Part shown: piece by piece, positions 1 through 8,166 of the stretch
How the letters are laid out: each line of letters opens with the position of its first letter
Numbering within the stretch: position 1 is the first letter of the stretch
Source of the DNA: an uncultured Muribaculaceae bacterium
GTDB taxonomy: Bacteria > Bacteroidota > Bacteroidia > Bacteroidales > Muribaculaceae
Assembly (NCBI GenBank): GCA_910578665.1
Contig: CAJTQU010000015.1
Coordinates: forward strand, 1 to 50,935
Length of the DNA stretch: 50,935 bases
Direction of reading: 5' to 3'
Notes under the pieces: model-generated
What the model was told of the DNA's origin: nothing
The model's database searches: none
The model's input: only the letters and a program-made list of their open reading frames with translations
Translations under genes and position numbers: made by a program

Positions 1-1
1 G

Positions 2-33
2 CAAAGTTACGGCCTTTTTTTAACCCGGCCAAA
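2..33 (-). promoter_or_regulatory. Outward promoter for a gene left of the window
   Basis: On the minus strand there is a -7 box TAacTTTG (2-9) with TTTG at 30-33, a 20-nt spacer. This matches the Bacteroidota housekeeping consensus. It points out of the window, so a leftward gene probably starts just beyond base 1. Confidence 0.6.
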
Positions 34-192
34 TTTTTTACGCACTTTTTTTGACCTTTTTTTGAAATAGTTTCACAATCGCCTGCCGGACACACAGTTA
101 CGAAACAAACTTTTTTCACCCCGCGGAACAGGAATACCTCCCAGTACAACAGCCGCCCGGACTCCGAAGACCCGAACGCTATATAAAAAACA

Positions 193-222
193 TCCCGGAC
201 ACGTTCCTTAGACCGTCCGGGA
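193..222 (-). terminator. Terminator of the left ECF sigma gene
   Basis: An 8-bp perfect stem (193-200 with 215-222) encloses a 14-nt loop. Read leftward it is followed by a T-rich run (about 184-190), as in an intrinsic terminator. It begins about 35 bp past the sigma stop codon. The rest of 1-255 holds the outward promoter and no gene that I can see. Confidence 0.65.
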
Positions 223-255
223 GCAGGATTTGCTATATAAATTGCAAAAAAATTA

Positions 256-756
256 TCAGCGATAATCCTTAAGAAGCGCGCGAAGCTGGTGGCGAGTAGT
301 AAATATACGGCTCTTTACCGTTCCAAGAGGCAGGCCGAGCTGGTCAGCTATCTCCTCATATTTATATCCGGCCACATGCATTTGGAACGGCTTGCTGAAC
401 TCCTGCGGTATTTTTTGTATAATTTCTGAAATCTCAGAAACAGTGTATGAACCATCAGGCGTTTCTGATGCCTCCTGGGCAGAATTAAGATGGAAAAGGC
501 CTTCGGTCGTATCCGATACGGTATTTTCCCTCACCGAACGACGATAGTTATTGATAAAAATATTGCGCATTATAGTGAAGAGCCATCCTTTGAAGTTGAC
601 ATTCTCGGCAAATTTGTCTTCACTGTCAAGAGCCTTAAGGGTCGTATCCTGCACAAGATCGGAGGCCTTGTCCTTGTCAGAAGTCAGCTTAAATGCAAAA
701 CTCATAAGATTGCCCTGCATGCCGATCACATCATTTTTAAATGTCTTCTTAGCCAT
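256..756 (-). CDS. ECF-type RNA polymerase sigma factor
   Basis: A 166-residue sigma-70 family regulator that would direct RNA polymerase to a small set of promoters. Region 2 is seen in DLVQDTTLKAL and FKGWLFTIMRNIFINNYRR, and region 4 in the helix-turn-helix GYKYEEIADQLGLPLGTVKS near the C-terminus. The start was set at the ATG opening MAKKTF, because the longer frame adds a Cys/Ile-rich leader not typical of the family. A promoter with a perfect -7 box lies about 90 bp upstream, giving a leader of roughly 80 nt. No anti-sigma gene is adjacent. It is a clear paralogue of the sigma gene at 5945-6445 (shared NVNFKGW, FTIMRN, FINNYR, GYKY and GTVKSRIF). Its regulon cannot be read from the sequence. 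Confidence 0.93.
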   Translation of the reverse strand: MAKKTFKNDVIGMQGNLMSFAFKLTSDKDKASDLVQDTTLKALDSEDKFAENVNFKGWLFTIMRNIFINNYRRSVRENTVSDTTEGLFHLNSAQEASETPDGSYTVSEISEIIQKIPQEFSKPFQMHVAGYKYEEIADQLGLPLGTVKSRIFTTRHQLRALLKDYR

Positions 757-842
757 TATTAGGATAGTTATTAAATCTATTTCTCTGTTAGTTAGTCGCT
801 TACAGCATATGCATATACACAAGCCCAGTATGCTATATAATG

Positions 843-873
843 CAAAGTTAATATAAAATTTTTATCTGACAAA
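843..873 (-). promoter_or_regulatory. Promoter of the left ECF sigma gene
   Basis: On the minus strand, -7 TAacTTTG (843-850) and -33 TTTG (870-873) are separated by 19 nt. The promoter sits just after the stop codon of the upstream CorC/HlyC-family gene, so the sigma gene can be transcribed independently of that operon. Confidence 0.7.
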
Positions 874-897
874 TATTTTCTGAAAATTTTAACCAGA

Positions 898-2184
898 TTA
901 TTCTTTTGAATCAGGCTGGCATACGGTCATCTGCACTAATTCGATACGTGTATCAGACATTTTCAATATGCGAAACGCATAATTTGCTATCTGGAACGTG
1001 TCTCCAGGAGCAGGCAAAGCCTCAAGATTATGGATTATAAATCCGGCAATAGTCTGGTAGTCCTCATCTTCCCTTATATCAAGATGGAAACGATCGTTTA
1101 TACTCTGGATCTCCACCCTGCCTGAAAATTCATAAGTATCCTTGGCAATCTCTCTAGCTATCAGGTTGTCACGGTCATGCTCGTCTTGAATTTCGCCAAA
1201 AATTTCCTCGACTAGGTCCTCGAGAGTGACAAGACCAGCCGTCCCTCCGAACTCGTCAACCACTATGGCCAATGATTTTTTCTCAGCCATGAGACGGCGC
1301 ATCATTTTATTGGCAAGCATAGTCTCCGGAGTGAAAACAACAGGCTTGAGGCACTGTTTCCAGTCGGAATCAGGATTAAAAAGCTCAGACACATGTATAT
1401 AACCCTGCACATCGTCGATATCTCCTTTGTATACCACTATCTTGGACAGACCGGTTTCAATAAATGTGTCAAGCAACTGTCGGGAATCGGTAGTGTCTAT
1501 GTTGACTGCCACAATCTCGTTACGGGGAATCATGCAGTCATGTATGTGGGTATCTTTGAAATCAATGGCGTTTCTGAAAATCTTAACTTCGTTTTCCACC
1601 TCGACAGCGTTGGGCTGTTCCTCGATATTCTGCTGTATATAATTATCAATCTGGTCTATCGTAAGTTTTGAATTATCCTGGACAGATGTCTTTATACCAA
1701 ATATGCGCATAAGGATTTTGGAAAGCGCCGATGTGAACAACGACACTGGATACAGAACTATATATATGATATAAATAGGCAGCGCAAATATCTTAAGCAT
1801 CATGTTCGGATTGATTCTGAACACTGTTTTAGGCATGAATTCGCCAGTGATGAGTATAATAGTAGTAGATATGAGCGTGTTGGACACCAGCACTAATGCT
1901 TCCGAATGCAACCAGGTCTCAAGCCAGGGATTGATAAGTATGGATAGAGCTATACCGTATATAACAAGGACTATGTTGTTTCCCACAAGAAGAGTGGAAA
2001 TAAACATTTCCTGATGGCTGTTAAAACCTGCTATTATGCGTGAGATAAAGCCTCCTTTCGAGGCGTCGATTCCTATTTTAACTTTGCTGGACTGCACAAA
2101 GGCTATTTCAGTGCCAGAAAACAATCCTGACAGAACTATAGCTATAATTGTAAGCAGAAGAGCCAGAAACGGTGAAAGTGACAT
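898..2184 (-). CDS. CNNM/CorC-HlyC family membrane protein (DUF21-CBS)
   Basis: A 428-residue inner-membrane protein of the family usually annotated as hemolysin or magnesium/cobalt efflux protein. The N-terminal DUF21 region (about 1-140) has roughly four membrane helices and the typical GLFSGTEIAF motif. A CBS pair follows (about 205-320, with MIPRNEIVAV and VVDEFGGTAGLVTLEDLVEEIFGEI). A C-terminal CorC_HlyC domain (about 340-420) is recognisable from GRVEIQSIN and YQTIAGFIIHNL. The family is thought to handle Mg2+ or other divalent cations; the substrate here is unknown. It is last in the leftward operon that starts at the FtsB-like gene, 34 bp after lptC. I see no strong terminator before the next promoter. 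Confidence 0.92.
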   Translation of the reverse strand: MSLSPFLALLLTIIAIVLSGLFSGTEIAFVQSSKVKIGIDASKGGFISRIIAGFNSHQEMFISTLLVGNNIVLVIYGIALSILINPWLETWLHSEALVLVSNTLISTTIILITGEFMPKTVFRINPNMMLKIFALPIYIIYIVLYPVSLFTSALSKILMRIFGIKTSVQDNSKLTIDQIDNYIQQNIEEQPNAVEVENEVKIFRNAIDFKDTHIHDCMIPRNEIVAVNIDTTDSRQLLDTFIETGLSKIVVYKGDIDDVQGYIHVSELFNPDSDWKQCLKPVVFTPETMLANKMMRRLMAEKKSLAIVVDEFGGTAGLVTLEDLVEEIFGEIQDEHDRDNLIAREIAKDTYEFSGRVEIQSINDRFHLDIREDEDYQTIAGFIIHNLEALPAPGDTFQIANYAFRILKMSDTRIELVQMTVCQPDSKE

Positions 2185-2218
2185 TATACTATTTTATATG
2201 ATATGTTCTGAATAAATG

Positions 2219-2914
2219 TTATTCGCTATCGGGTCCAGACGCAGCACCCGAAACGACACCTGGAGGAACGATAGCTCCGTAAGGATCGCCCGGCAGCATG
2301 CCCTGCCCGGCAGCATCGGGTAGTCCGGCCCCCATCATCGCCGCCTTGTCAAACGGCAGTATGCCTGTAGGCTTACGGAGAGTATAGGATGAAAGATCGC
2401 CCCTGGCTGTTGTATGTCCCTCGAAACCATATCCCTCTATAACCTTGTCAGGCTGTTCTATGTGTATGAATGAGTCAGAGTATACCAACTGCTGCCTCTG
2501 GTCCCACACCATGTGCTGCGTAAGTATCAGTAATTTGTCCCCCTCTTTAAATTCAACATTGCCATACAGCAGCCACTGCTGGGTCAGACGGTTGTTCACG
2601 GCAGAATCTGCGGCCACGGTGAAAACCACATTATAATATTGGTCAAATTTTTCCAGATAAGGACCGCCCGGCAAAATCCATAACGGGGTGTCGATATTGT
2701 CATATACAAGCCATAAAGGTGATACCATGCGGTATTGCGGAACGCCTGAATCAGATATAATGGTCATAACGTTGCGCGTAGTCATAGTCGGCATACCTGT
2801 GGGATTGACCGAGCCGGCCACCCCCACTGTATCCTCCTCCCTGCAAGCTGCAAACATGCATGCGACCAAAAGAATCGCGGCCGCCATGCGCATTGTCAAA
2901 CACGATTTAGGCAT
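2219..2914 (-). CDS. lptC: LptC-like LPS export protein, lipoprotein-type N-terminus
   Basis: Probable LptC, the membrane-anchored periplasmic protein that takes lipopolysaccharide from LptBFG and passes it to LptA. After a hydrophobic N-terminus with a possible lipobox (LVAC, or FAAC four residues later), the body shows OstA/LptC-like beta-strand sequence: LTQQWLLYGNVEFKEGD, followed by IEQPDKVIEGYGFEG. The start at MPKSCL puts a normal signal sequence at the N-terminus; an in-frame ATG at 2968 would add 18 residues and overlap the upstream gene. The last 45 or so residues are rich in Gly, Pro and Ala and extend past the usual LptC domain. It lies in an operon between an outer-membrane protein and a CBS-domain exporter, which fits an envelope role. 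Confidence 0.8.
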   Translation of the reverse strand: MPKSCLTMRMAAAILLVACMFAACREEDTVGVAGSVNPTGMPTMTTRNVMTIISDSGVPQYRMVSPLWLVYDNIDTPLWILPGGPYLEKFDQYYNVVFTVAADSAVNNRLTQQWLLYGNVEFKEGDKLLILTQHMVWDQRQQLVYSDSFIHIEQPDKVIEGYGFEGHTTARGDLSSYTLRKPTGILPFDKAAMMGAGLPDAAGQGMLPGDPYGAIVPPGVVSGAASGPDSE

Positions 2915-2940
2915 CAAGACAGAAAAAGCGTTATACCCCG

Positions 2941-4221
2941 TTACTTGATCTTCCTCTGCCAGAACCACAATTCGTTGAAATTAAGGCCGAGCGTAATATT
3001 AAAATAATTCTCCTTTATAAGAGCCGTGGGATGCGCCTGCCTTCGATACCATTCAAAACCAAGATTGATTATAGTCTTTCCTTCAAGCGTCGGCAGGCCG
3101 AAACCACAGGCCACGCCTATCTCTCTCACCGAATTACCTCCGATATTCACATAATCACGCGTATAGTGCGCACCTACACGGTAGGTTATGCGCTTCAGAT
3201 AATTGCCGCGCAGACGCGGTGTATACTCACCGCCTAGCGCGAAACGCATGCGGTCATTGAACTGCTGGGCATCGACAACCACATTCCCCTTGCCATCATA
3301 CAAGGCTGAATATCTGGCCTTCGACCACTGCTGCCATGAGAAATCTGCTTCTACCATAAAGTGGCTTGCACGATTGCGTTGCCAGTTAATACCTACACCT
3401 ACGGCGTTAGGTCTAAAATACCGGCCCTTTATATCGGACATGCCCACTGTATCTGCTTTCGATTCGGCAGTTATGTCCCAATATGCCGCCCAGGTCTTTC
3501 CTCTTAGCGTCTTCTTAGGTGTGTAGGTAGCACCGAGTGTAAGACGTGAATACTTGTCTGTGCGCACCGTATACTGGGCACCTATAGTGACATCCCAGTC
3601 CCTCACCTGCATAACATGCTCAAACAGTGTCTGGTGGGAATCGGCAGTATAGGCATAAACATCATTTATAACATTACCGAAATCATAGCTTATATTAAAA
3701 CCTAGCGATAATCCTCTGTATTTACCGGCAAAACCGGCATATGCCTGTGTAATACCTCCAGAGCCCTGGTTGGACAAACTGCCGTGCACTACTTTGTCTC
3801 CGAAAGAATAACCGACAGAGCTATACGGCACAAGCCCTATAGAAGCACCGAAATACCTGTTGATAGGGAACTGCATGGAAAGATAATCAAGGCCGCCACC
3901 TACTCCGTGTCCCTTGGCCGAAACGCCATCGGCAGAATTCTCAGAGCGCCAGTTCATTGACACGTCAGCGCCTATATCCCACAAAAATGTCAACGAATCT
4001 ATAGCGGCATAAGAAGCCGGATTCATGGCATTAATCTGGCGTCCGCCGGTCATAGCGTATCCAATACCGCCCATCTGGCGCTGCGTGGATGTAGCTCGGT
4101 CACGAAGAAGTCCGTAGCCATACATAGAATATGGCGATGTCGTGGTCTGCGCCATAAGGGCAGGAGCCAAGGCCGTAATAACTAAAAGTAGAGAGAGGGT
4201 GTATCGGCTAAATATATTCAT
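2941..4221 (-). CDS. Outer-membrane beta-barrel protein, uncharacterised
   Basis: A 426-residue protein with a clear signal peptide (cleavage probably after ALMAQ) followed by alternating aromatic/polar strands typical of an outer-membrane barrel. The mature N-terminus (SPYSMYGYGLL, then MGGIGYAM and NPASYAAIDSLTF) resembles FadL/PorV-like Bacteroidota barrels. The protein ends in NFNELWFWQRKIK. I know of no assigned function. Its start overlaps the end of coaX by 14 bp, so the two are co-transcribed. Alternatives are a hydrophobic-compound channel or a structural barrel; the sequence does not decide. Confidence 0.8.
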   Translation of the reverse strand: MNIFSRYTLSLLLVITALAPALMAQTTTSPYSMYGYGLLRDRATSTQRQMGGIGYAMTGGRQINAMNPASYAAIDSLTFLWDIGADVSMNWRSENSADGVSAKGHGVGGGLDYLSMQFPINRYFGASIGLVPYSSVGYSFGDKVVHGSLSNQGSGGITQAYAGFAGKYRGLSLGFNISYDFGNVINDVYAYTADSHQTLFEHVMQVRDWDVTIGAQYTVRTDKYSRLTLGATYTPKKTLRGKTWAAYWDITAESKADTVGMSDIKGRYFRPNAVGVGINWQRNRASHFMVEADFSWQQWSKARYSALYDGKGNVVVDAQQFNDRMRFALGGEYTPRLRGNYLKRITYRVGAHYTRDYVNIGGNSVREIGVACGFGLPTLEGKTIINLGFEWYRRQAHPTALIKENYFNITLGLNFNELWFWQRKIK

Positions 4222-4954
4222 TATAAATTAATATGCTGATTAGTCCCACGGCATTCAAGTCGGGACAATGGATTATATTATAAGTTTTAGTATCAAGATG
4301 CGGCAATATGAAAGCGGCATCACCGCCAGTAATAAACATTCTGTCAGCACCCAGCAGTCGTTTTGCCTTTTCCATAGCGTATTCAATCTGGGCCGCCATA
4401 CCGTGTACGGCACCACAGCGCATGGCAGTTTCCGTATCACGACCGAAACCGGGAACCGGACCGGCAACACCTACTTCCGGCAGCGAATGCGTCATGGCAT
4501 GCATAGCACTGAGACGCATGGCAAGCCCTGGCGCTATGTCACCTCCGCAAAAAGCAGGGCGGCTGTCAAGCAAATCCAGCGTAAGGCATGTACCGGCATC
4601 GGCCACCAGGGCACACCGTCCGCCGGACAACGCGGCAGCACCGCACACGGCAGCCACACGGTCTGTACCCAGCGTGCCGGGAGTGCCATAATCAACCTCC
4701 ACTGGCAGCGGCGTGTCATGAGTCAGCACAAGCAGGCGTCCACCCAGCATATGCCGCAATGATTCGGCCATTCGCGCATCCAGACTGCCTACAGACGAAT
4801 ATACTGCCGCCTCGACATTCCATTGCGAAACCAGGGACGCAAGCATCTCGATGTCCGGTGACACGACCCTGTCTGAATACACAGTGTCATATCCCTCAAG
4901 AATCTTGATCTTGGCAGTTGTATTGCCTTGGTCTATGGTAAGGACGCGTGTCAT
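4208..4954 (-). CDS. coaX: Type III pantothenate kinase
   Basis: Catalyses ATP-dependent phosphorylation of pantothenate, the first step of coenzyme A synthesis, in the cytoplasm. At 248 residues it has the usual length. Diagnostic motifs are the N-terminal phosphate-binding DQGNTTAKI (about 8-16), the substrate motif GTLGTDRVAAVCGA (about 93-106) with its conserved GxDR-type core, and the second phosphate motif DAGTCLTLD (about 118-126). The C-terminal FITGGDAAFI matches the adenosine-binding segment. It overlaps the downstream barrel gene by 14 bp and follows the 4-TM gene by 18 bp. Confidence 0.95.
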   Translation of the reverse strand: MTRVLTIDQGNTTAKIKILEGYDTVYSDRVVSPDIEMLASLVSQWNVEAAVYSSVGSLDARMAESLRHMLGGRLLVLTHDTPLPVEVDYGTPGTLGTDRVAAVCGAAALSGGRCALVADAGTCLTLDLLDSRPAFCGGDIAPGLAMRLSAMHAMTHSLPEVGVAGPVPGFGRDTETAMRCGAVHGMAAQIEYAMEKAKRLLGADRMFITGGDAAFILPHLDTKTYNIIHCPDLNAVGLISILIYNEYI

Positions 4955-4972
4955 TACGTTGCCGGATAATGT

Positions 4973-5446
4973 TTAACGAGAGCCGCCACCTTTGGCAGAA
5001 GCAGTCCCTTGTTCCTTTTTAACTCGGTAATATATAAGCCAGGAGGCTATCAATTGCAATACTGCCCCGGCCAGCGAAAACAGGATAGTGTCTCTCAGTA
5101 TATATAAAGCTCCAGCGTATGGACCGGCCTTATACATATGGTAGAACCAAAAGAATGCGGCAACCCCGAAACAGGCACCCGACCAGAATTCCAGACGGCG
5201 CAGACGGCGCAGTCGCATACTGTCATCCGGCGCGCTGACATCAATACACCGGGCGCCCCAGAACAACACGGTGCCTATCGCAAAGGGCCAGCACAATGCC
5301 TGCAGGTTAGACGTGTCAAGCAGGTTCAGCAACGGCAGAAACAAGCTTAAGGCAATAACCACCATGCCCACTGATGCCATGATCTCGCTGATTCGGCGGC
5401 GCCGCCGCAGGCGTGCATCCGGCGTGATAGTCTGTTTCGAATCCAT
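4973..5446 (-). CDS. Four-helix membrane protein of unknown function
   Basis: I do not recognise this family. The 157-residue product has an Arg-rich cytoplasmic N-terminus (RLRRRRR), four predicted membrane helices (about 24-43, 50-67, 86-104 and 118-140), a second Arg cluster between helices 2 and 3 (RLRRLRRLE), and a soluble Gly/Lys tail. The start at MDSKQT was preferred because it gives a positive cytoplasmic N-terminus and leaves only 16 bp after the FtsB-like gene; a longer frame would overlap that gene. Its place between ftsB-like and coaX suggests a small envelope protein, but this is inference only. Confidence 0.75.
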   Translation of the reverse strand: MDSKQTITPDARLRRRRRISEIMASVGMVVIALSLFLPLLNLLDTSNLQALCWPFAIGTVLFWGARCIDVSAPDDSMRLRRLRRLEFWSGACFGVAAFFWFYHMYKAGPYAGALYILRDTILFSLAGAVLQLIASWLIYYRVKKEQGTASAKGGGSR

Positions 5447-5462
5447 ATAACAATAATTCTTT

Positions 5463-5771
5463 TTACCTGACCAATATATACACATCCTCCGAAGGACGCT
5501 GCATATTATAATTCTCACGAGCCACCACCTCTAAATCCTCGGCATCCGTCATAAGCGCCTCCCTGGCCCTGCGATAATATTCCGCAGAATCTCTGGCAAT
5601 GTTTATCTGCCTGTTGAGAGTGGCTATCTCAAGGTCGTACTGGCGCGAGCGTGTCACACTTGTCTCTTCATTAAAAAACAATAGCAAGACCACGGCTACC
5701 CCCACAAGCACCACCGCTATGTGAGACTGCCTGCGCACCCAGAGACTAAACCTGTTGATTTTTCTGCCCAT
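5463..5771 (-). CDS. FtsB/DivIC-like septum formation initiator protein
   Basis: A 102-residue single-pass membrane protein of the FtsB/DivIC family, part of the FtsQLB-type divisome subcomplex that activates septal peptidoglycan synthesis. It has a short cytoplasmic N-terminus, one membrane helix (about 17-33, IAVVLVGVAVVLLLFF), a coiled coil (about 40-75, with IATLNRQINIARDSAEYYR), and the conserved C-terminal segment DAEDLEVVARENYNMQRPSEDVYIL, which corresponds to the family motif E..AR..y.m..p.E.vy. It is first in the six-gene leftward operon and has a good promoter just upstream. Confidence 0.88.
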   Translation of the reverse strand: MGRKINRFSLWVRRQSHIAVVLVGVAVVLLLFFNEETSVTRSRQYDLEIATLNRQINIARDSAEYYRRAREALMTDAEDLEVVARENYNMQRPSEDVYILVR

Positions 5772-5790
5772 GAAACATTATTCAAGTGTG

Positions 5791-5822
5791 CAAAATTAGC
5801 TAAAATTACGCAAATCAACAAA
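5791..5822 (-). promoter_or_regulatory. Promoter of the ftsB-like/coaX/lptC operon
   Basis: On the minus strand, -7 TAatTTTG (5791-5798) and -33 TTTG (5819-5822) have a 20-nt spacer. The expected leader is about 15 nt before the ATG at 5771. The rest of 5772-5944 contains no gene that I can see. Confidence 0.7.
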
Positions 5823-5944
5823 AGAGACAACCCACTGCCGAGGCGAATAAGAGTTAAATTATCAAAAAAAAGAGACTGCCTACTAATCAATCCATCTCTA
5901 CCAAGTGTTATAACGTATATTCAAATCCATATAATAATCAAGCT

Positions 5945-6445
5945 ATGAACCGTATCTTCCGCCAACGCATAGTGTCTTTACAGACAAATCTGCTGAATTT
6001 TGCAATACAGCTCACCTCTAACCGCGAGGATGCGCGTGACCTGCTCCAGGAGACCACGCTGAAAGCGCTGGACAACGAAGACAAATATGTGGACAATGTA
6101 AACTTCAAGGGCTGGATATTCACCATAATGCGCAATCTGTTTATAAACAATTACAGAAAGCAGGTACGGCAGAATACGGTGGTGGACCAGACCGAAGACC
6201 TATACCATCTTAACCAGTCGCAGGCATCAGGTCTTTCAACACCCGAGGGCAGTTATGCGGCTGTGGAGATAGGCTCCGTTCTGTCTTCGTTCAGCGATGA
6301 CTACCGTGTGCCTTTTGTAATGCATGTGGAGGGCTACAAGTACAGCGAGATTTCGGAACATATGGGACTACCCATAGGCACTGTAAAAAGCCGGATATTC
6401 TTTGCCCGGAAACGCCTGCAACGCATACTTAGCGATTACAGGTGA
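5945..6445 (+). CDS. ECF-type RNA polymerase sigma factor (paralogue)
   Basis: A 166-residue sigma-70 family protein. Region 2 motifs are DARDLLQETTLKAL and FKGWIFTIMRNLFINNYRK; the region 4 helix-turn-helix is GYKYSEISEHMGLPIGTVKS. It matches the sigma factor at 256-756 in length and in most conserved blocks, but the central linker differs. It is transcribed rightward, away from the ftsB-like operon, and has no anti-sigma neighbour. It ends upstream of a very strong hairpin. I could not find a consensus promoter upstream, so it may depend on an alternative sigma factor or on itself. Confidence 0.93.
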   Translation: MNRIFRQRIVSLQTNLLNFAIQLTSNREDARDLLQETTLKALDNEDKYVDNVNFKGWIFTIMRNLFINNYRKQVRQNTVVDQTEDLYHLNQSQASGLSTPEGSYAAVEIGSVLSSFSDDYRVPFVMHVEGYKYSEISEHMGLPIGTVKSRIFFARKRLQRILSDYR

Positions 6446-6502
6446 AAAGTACTAACAAGTAATTATAAAAAGAAAGCAAGAGAAAGAACAATAAATAAAC
6501 CC

Positions 6503-6538
6503 GTGGGGGCTCGCTTCGGTACCGAAGCGAGCCCCCAC
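6503..6538. terminator. Perfect 36-nt palindromic bidirectional terminator
   Basis: Two 18-nt arms (6503-6520 and 6521-6538) are exact reverse complements with no spacer. On the plus strand they are followed by ctttatgttttt; on the minus strand by a weaker T/A mix. The palindrome lies between the 3' ends of the sigma gene and the inositol phosphate synthase gene, so it probably ends both transcripts. Confidence 0.8.
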
Positions 6539-6589
6539 CTTTATGTTTTTCACCGAAGCATATACACACTCCGGCAATGTATCGGCTTA

Positions 6590-7897
6590 TCAATCGATTT
6601 CTTCGTCAGCCTCATAGCCGCCCATCTCGCGGACAGCGTTTTTAAGCATTACATACTGCTGGAACAGGTGGTTCACCGGAACCTCGTCTACCGTATAGTC
6701 GTGCTGAGGGCTCTTCAAGAAGAAGCTCAGGAAGCGCTGTGTACCATAACGGCCTGCACGGGCAGCCAGGTCGCTGAGCAGCACCAGGTCAAGACAGAGG
6801 GGCGCAGCGAGGATAGAGTCTCGGCAGAGGAAGTTGATCTTGATCTGCATGGGATAGCCCATCCATCCGAAGATATCGATATTGTCCCAGCCCTCTTTGT
6901 TGTCATTGCGAGGGGGATAATAGTTGATACGCACTTTGTGATAGTAGTCGTTGTACAGGTCGGGCTGCTCTTCGGGAACAAGGATTGACTCAAGCGTAGA
7001 CAGCTTGCTCACCTCTTTTGTGCGGAAGTTGGCAGGCTCGTCAAGCACAAGACCGTCACGGTTACCGAGGATATTGGTAGAGAACCATCCGTTCAAGCCC
7101 AGACAGCGTGTGCCGATAATGGGGGCAAAGCCCGATTTCACCAAAGTCTGGCCGGTTTTGAAGTCCTTACCGGCAATAGGCATCTTGGTGATCTCTGCCA
7201 GTTCCCACATAGCGGGTATGTCAACAGTCGTATTGGGAGCACCCATGATGAACGGGCAGCTTTCCTGCAATGCGGCATAGGCGTAGCACATAGAGGGAGC
7301 GATATTCTCGCGGTCATCCTCTTTCATGGCCTTCTCCAAATCAGCCAGCTTGTAGTGCACAGCTTCGTTTACAGGCACATAAACCTCTGTAGAGGCAGCC
7401 CAGAGCACAACCACGCGCTCTACGCCTGTTTCTTTCTTGAAATTGCGGATATCCTCACGCAGACGTTCAACCATTTCCCAACGGGTGATGTCGCCCATTA
7501 CGTTGTCACCATCCAGACGCTTTGCATAGTTTATGTCAAAAGCAGCCTTCATAGGCTTGATAGCTTCCAACTCACTTCTCACCGGCTCGATATCCTTTGC
7601 CTTGAGCACCTCGGCATTAACAGCCGATTCATAAGCGTTAGCCGGATATACATCCCAGCAGCCAAACATTATATCGTTCAGGTCAGCCAGGGGTACGATG
7701 TCTTTATAGTGCAAGTATTTTTTGTCTTTACCTCTTCCCACACGAATTTTATCGTACTGGGTCATAGCTCCTACGGGCTTAGCCAGACCTTTGCGAGTCA
7801 TGAGTACGCCGGTCATGAAAGTGGTAGCGACTGCGCCGTTACCAACAATGAGAACGCCTAATTTACCATTTGGCTTCTCTGCTACTTTTTCTGCCAT
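6590..7897 (-). CDS. ino1: myo-Inositol-1-phosphate synthase
   Basis: An NAD+-dependent cytosolic enzyme that converts glucose 6-phosphate to 1L-myo-inositol 1-phosphate, the entry step to inositol lipids. The 435-residue product opens with the Rossmann motif GNGAVATTF (about 19-27) and carries recognisable family segments: WAASTEVYVP, NTTVDIPAMWELAE, PIAGKDFKTGQT (the conserved lysine-containing active-site region), and NVLG-type NILGNRDG. The start at MAEKVAEK is supported because the upstream extension (18 residues, Ile/Tyr/Lys-rich) is not family-like. It stands 269 bp after the HAD gene with a possible promoter of its own. Inositol synthesis is uncommon in bacteria but known in Bacteroidota, where it feeds phosphatidylinositol and inositol-phosphoceramide. 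Confidence 0.93.
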   Translation of the reverse strand: MAEKVAEKPNGKLGVLIVGNGAVATTFMTGVLMTRKGLAKPVGAMTQYDKIRVGRGKDKKYLHYKDIVPLADLNDIMFGCWDVYPANAYESAVNAEVLKAKDIEPVRSELEAIKPMKAAFDINYAKRLDGDNVMGDITRWEMVERLREDIRNFKKETGVERVVVLWAASTEVYVPVNEAVHYKLADLEKAMKEDDRENIAPSMCYAYAALQESCPFIMGAPNTTVDIPAMWELAEITKMPIAGKDFKTGQTLVKSGFAPIIGTRCLGLNGWFSTNILGNRDGLVLDEPANFRTKEVSKLSTLESILVPEEQPDLYNDYYHKVRINYYPPRNDNKEGWDNIDIFGWMGYPMQIKINFLCRDSILAAPLCLDLVLLSDLAARAGRYGTQRFLSFFLKSPQHDYTVDEVPVNHLFQQYVMLKNAVREMGGYEADEEID

Positions 7898-8001
7898 AAT
7901 TATTGTTACTTTATATGTAGATTGTTTATAATACAGAATCTTAACCGCCATTAGACAGGCGGTCTGCTGCCGGCATCAAGCCGAACAGCCGAAATTCGGT
8001 G

Positions 8002-8032
8002 TAAAATTAGGGTGTTTTTCGCACATGACAAA
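8002..8032 (-). promoter_or_regulatory. Possible promoter of the inositol phosphate synthase gene
   Basis: On the minus strand, TTTG (8029-8032), a 19-nt spacer and TAatTTTa (8002-8009) form a near-consensus promoter with one mismatch at the last base of the -7 box. The leader would be about 100 nt and contains a short inverted repeat (7989-7999). Confidence 0.42.
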
Positions 8033-8107
8033 GTAAAAATCAAAAAATCCCACCTGTCTAATTCTAAAATATTGTTAACATGGACGTATATCAGCCAATA
8101 TTTATTA

Positions 8108-8132
8108 AATACAGGCTATAATACCCTGTATT
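8108..8132 (-). terminator. Hairpin after the HAD gene
   Basis: An 8-bp perfect stem (8108-8115 with 8125-8132) has a 9-nt loop and lies 35 bp past the HAD stop codon. In the leftward direction it is followed by an A/T-rich stretch without a long T-run. It may be a weak terminator or attenuator separating the upstream five genes from the synthase gene. Confidence 0.4.
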
Positions 8133-8166
8133 AGTTAAATTTAGTTAACGAGGCTAAGCCGCTTTG

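Noticed and set aside
898..2184. Assignment as the gliding protein GldE.
   Set aside because: GldE shares the DUF21-CBS layout, but the neighbours (lptC, coaX) and absence of gliding genes favour the general CorC/HlyC-type annotation.
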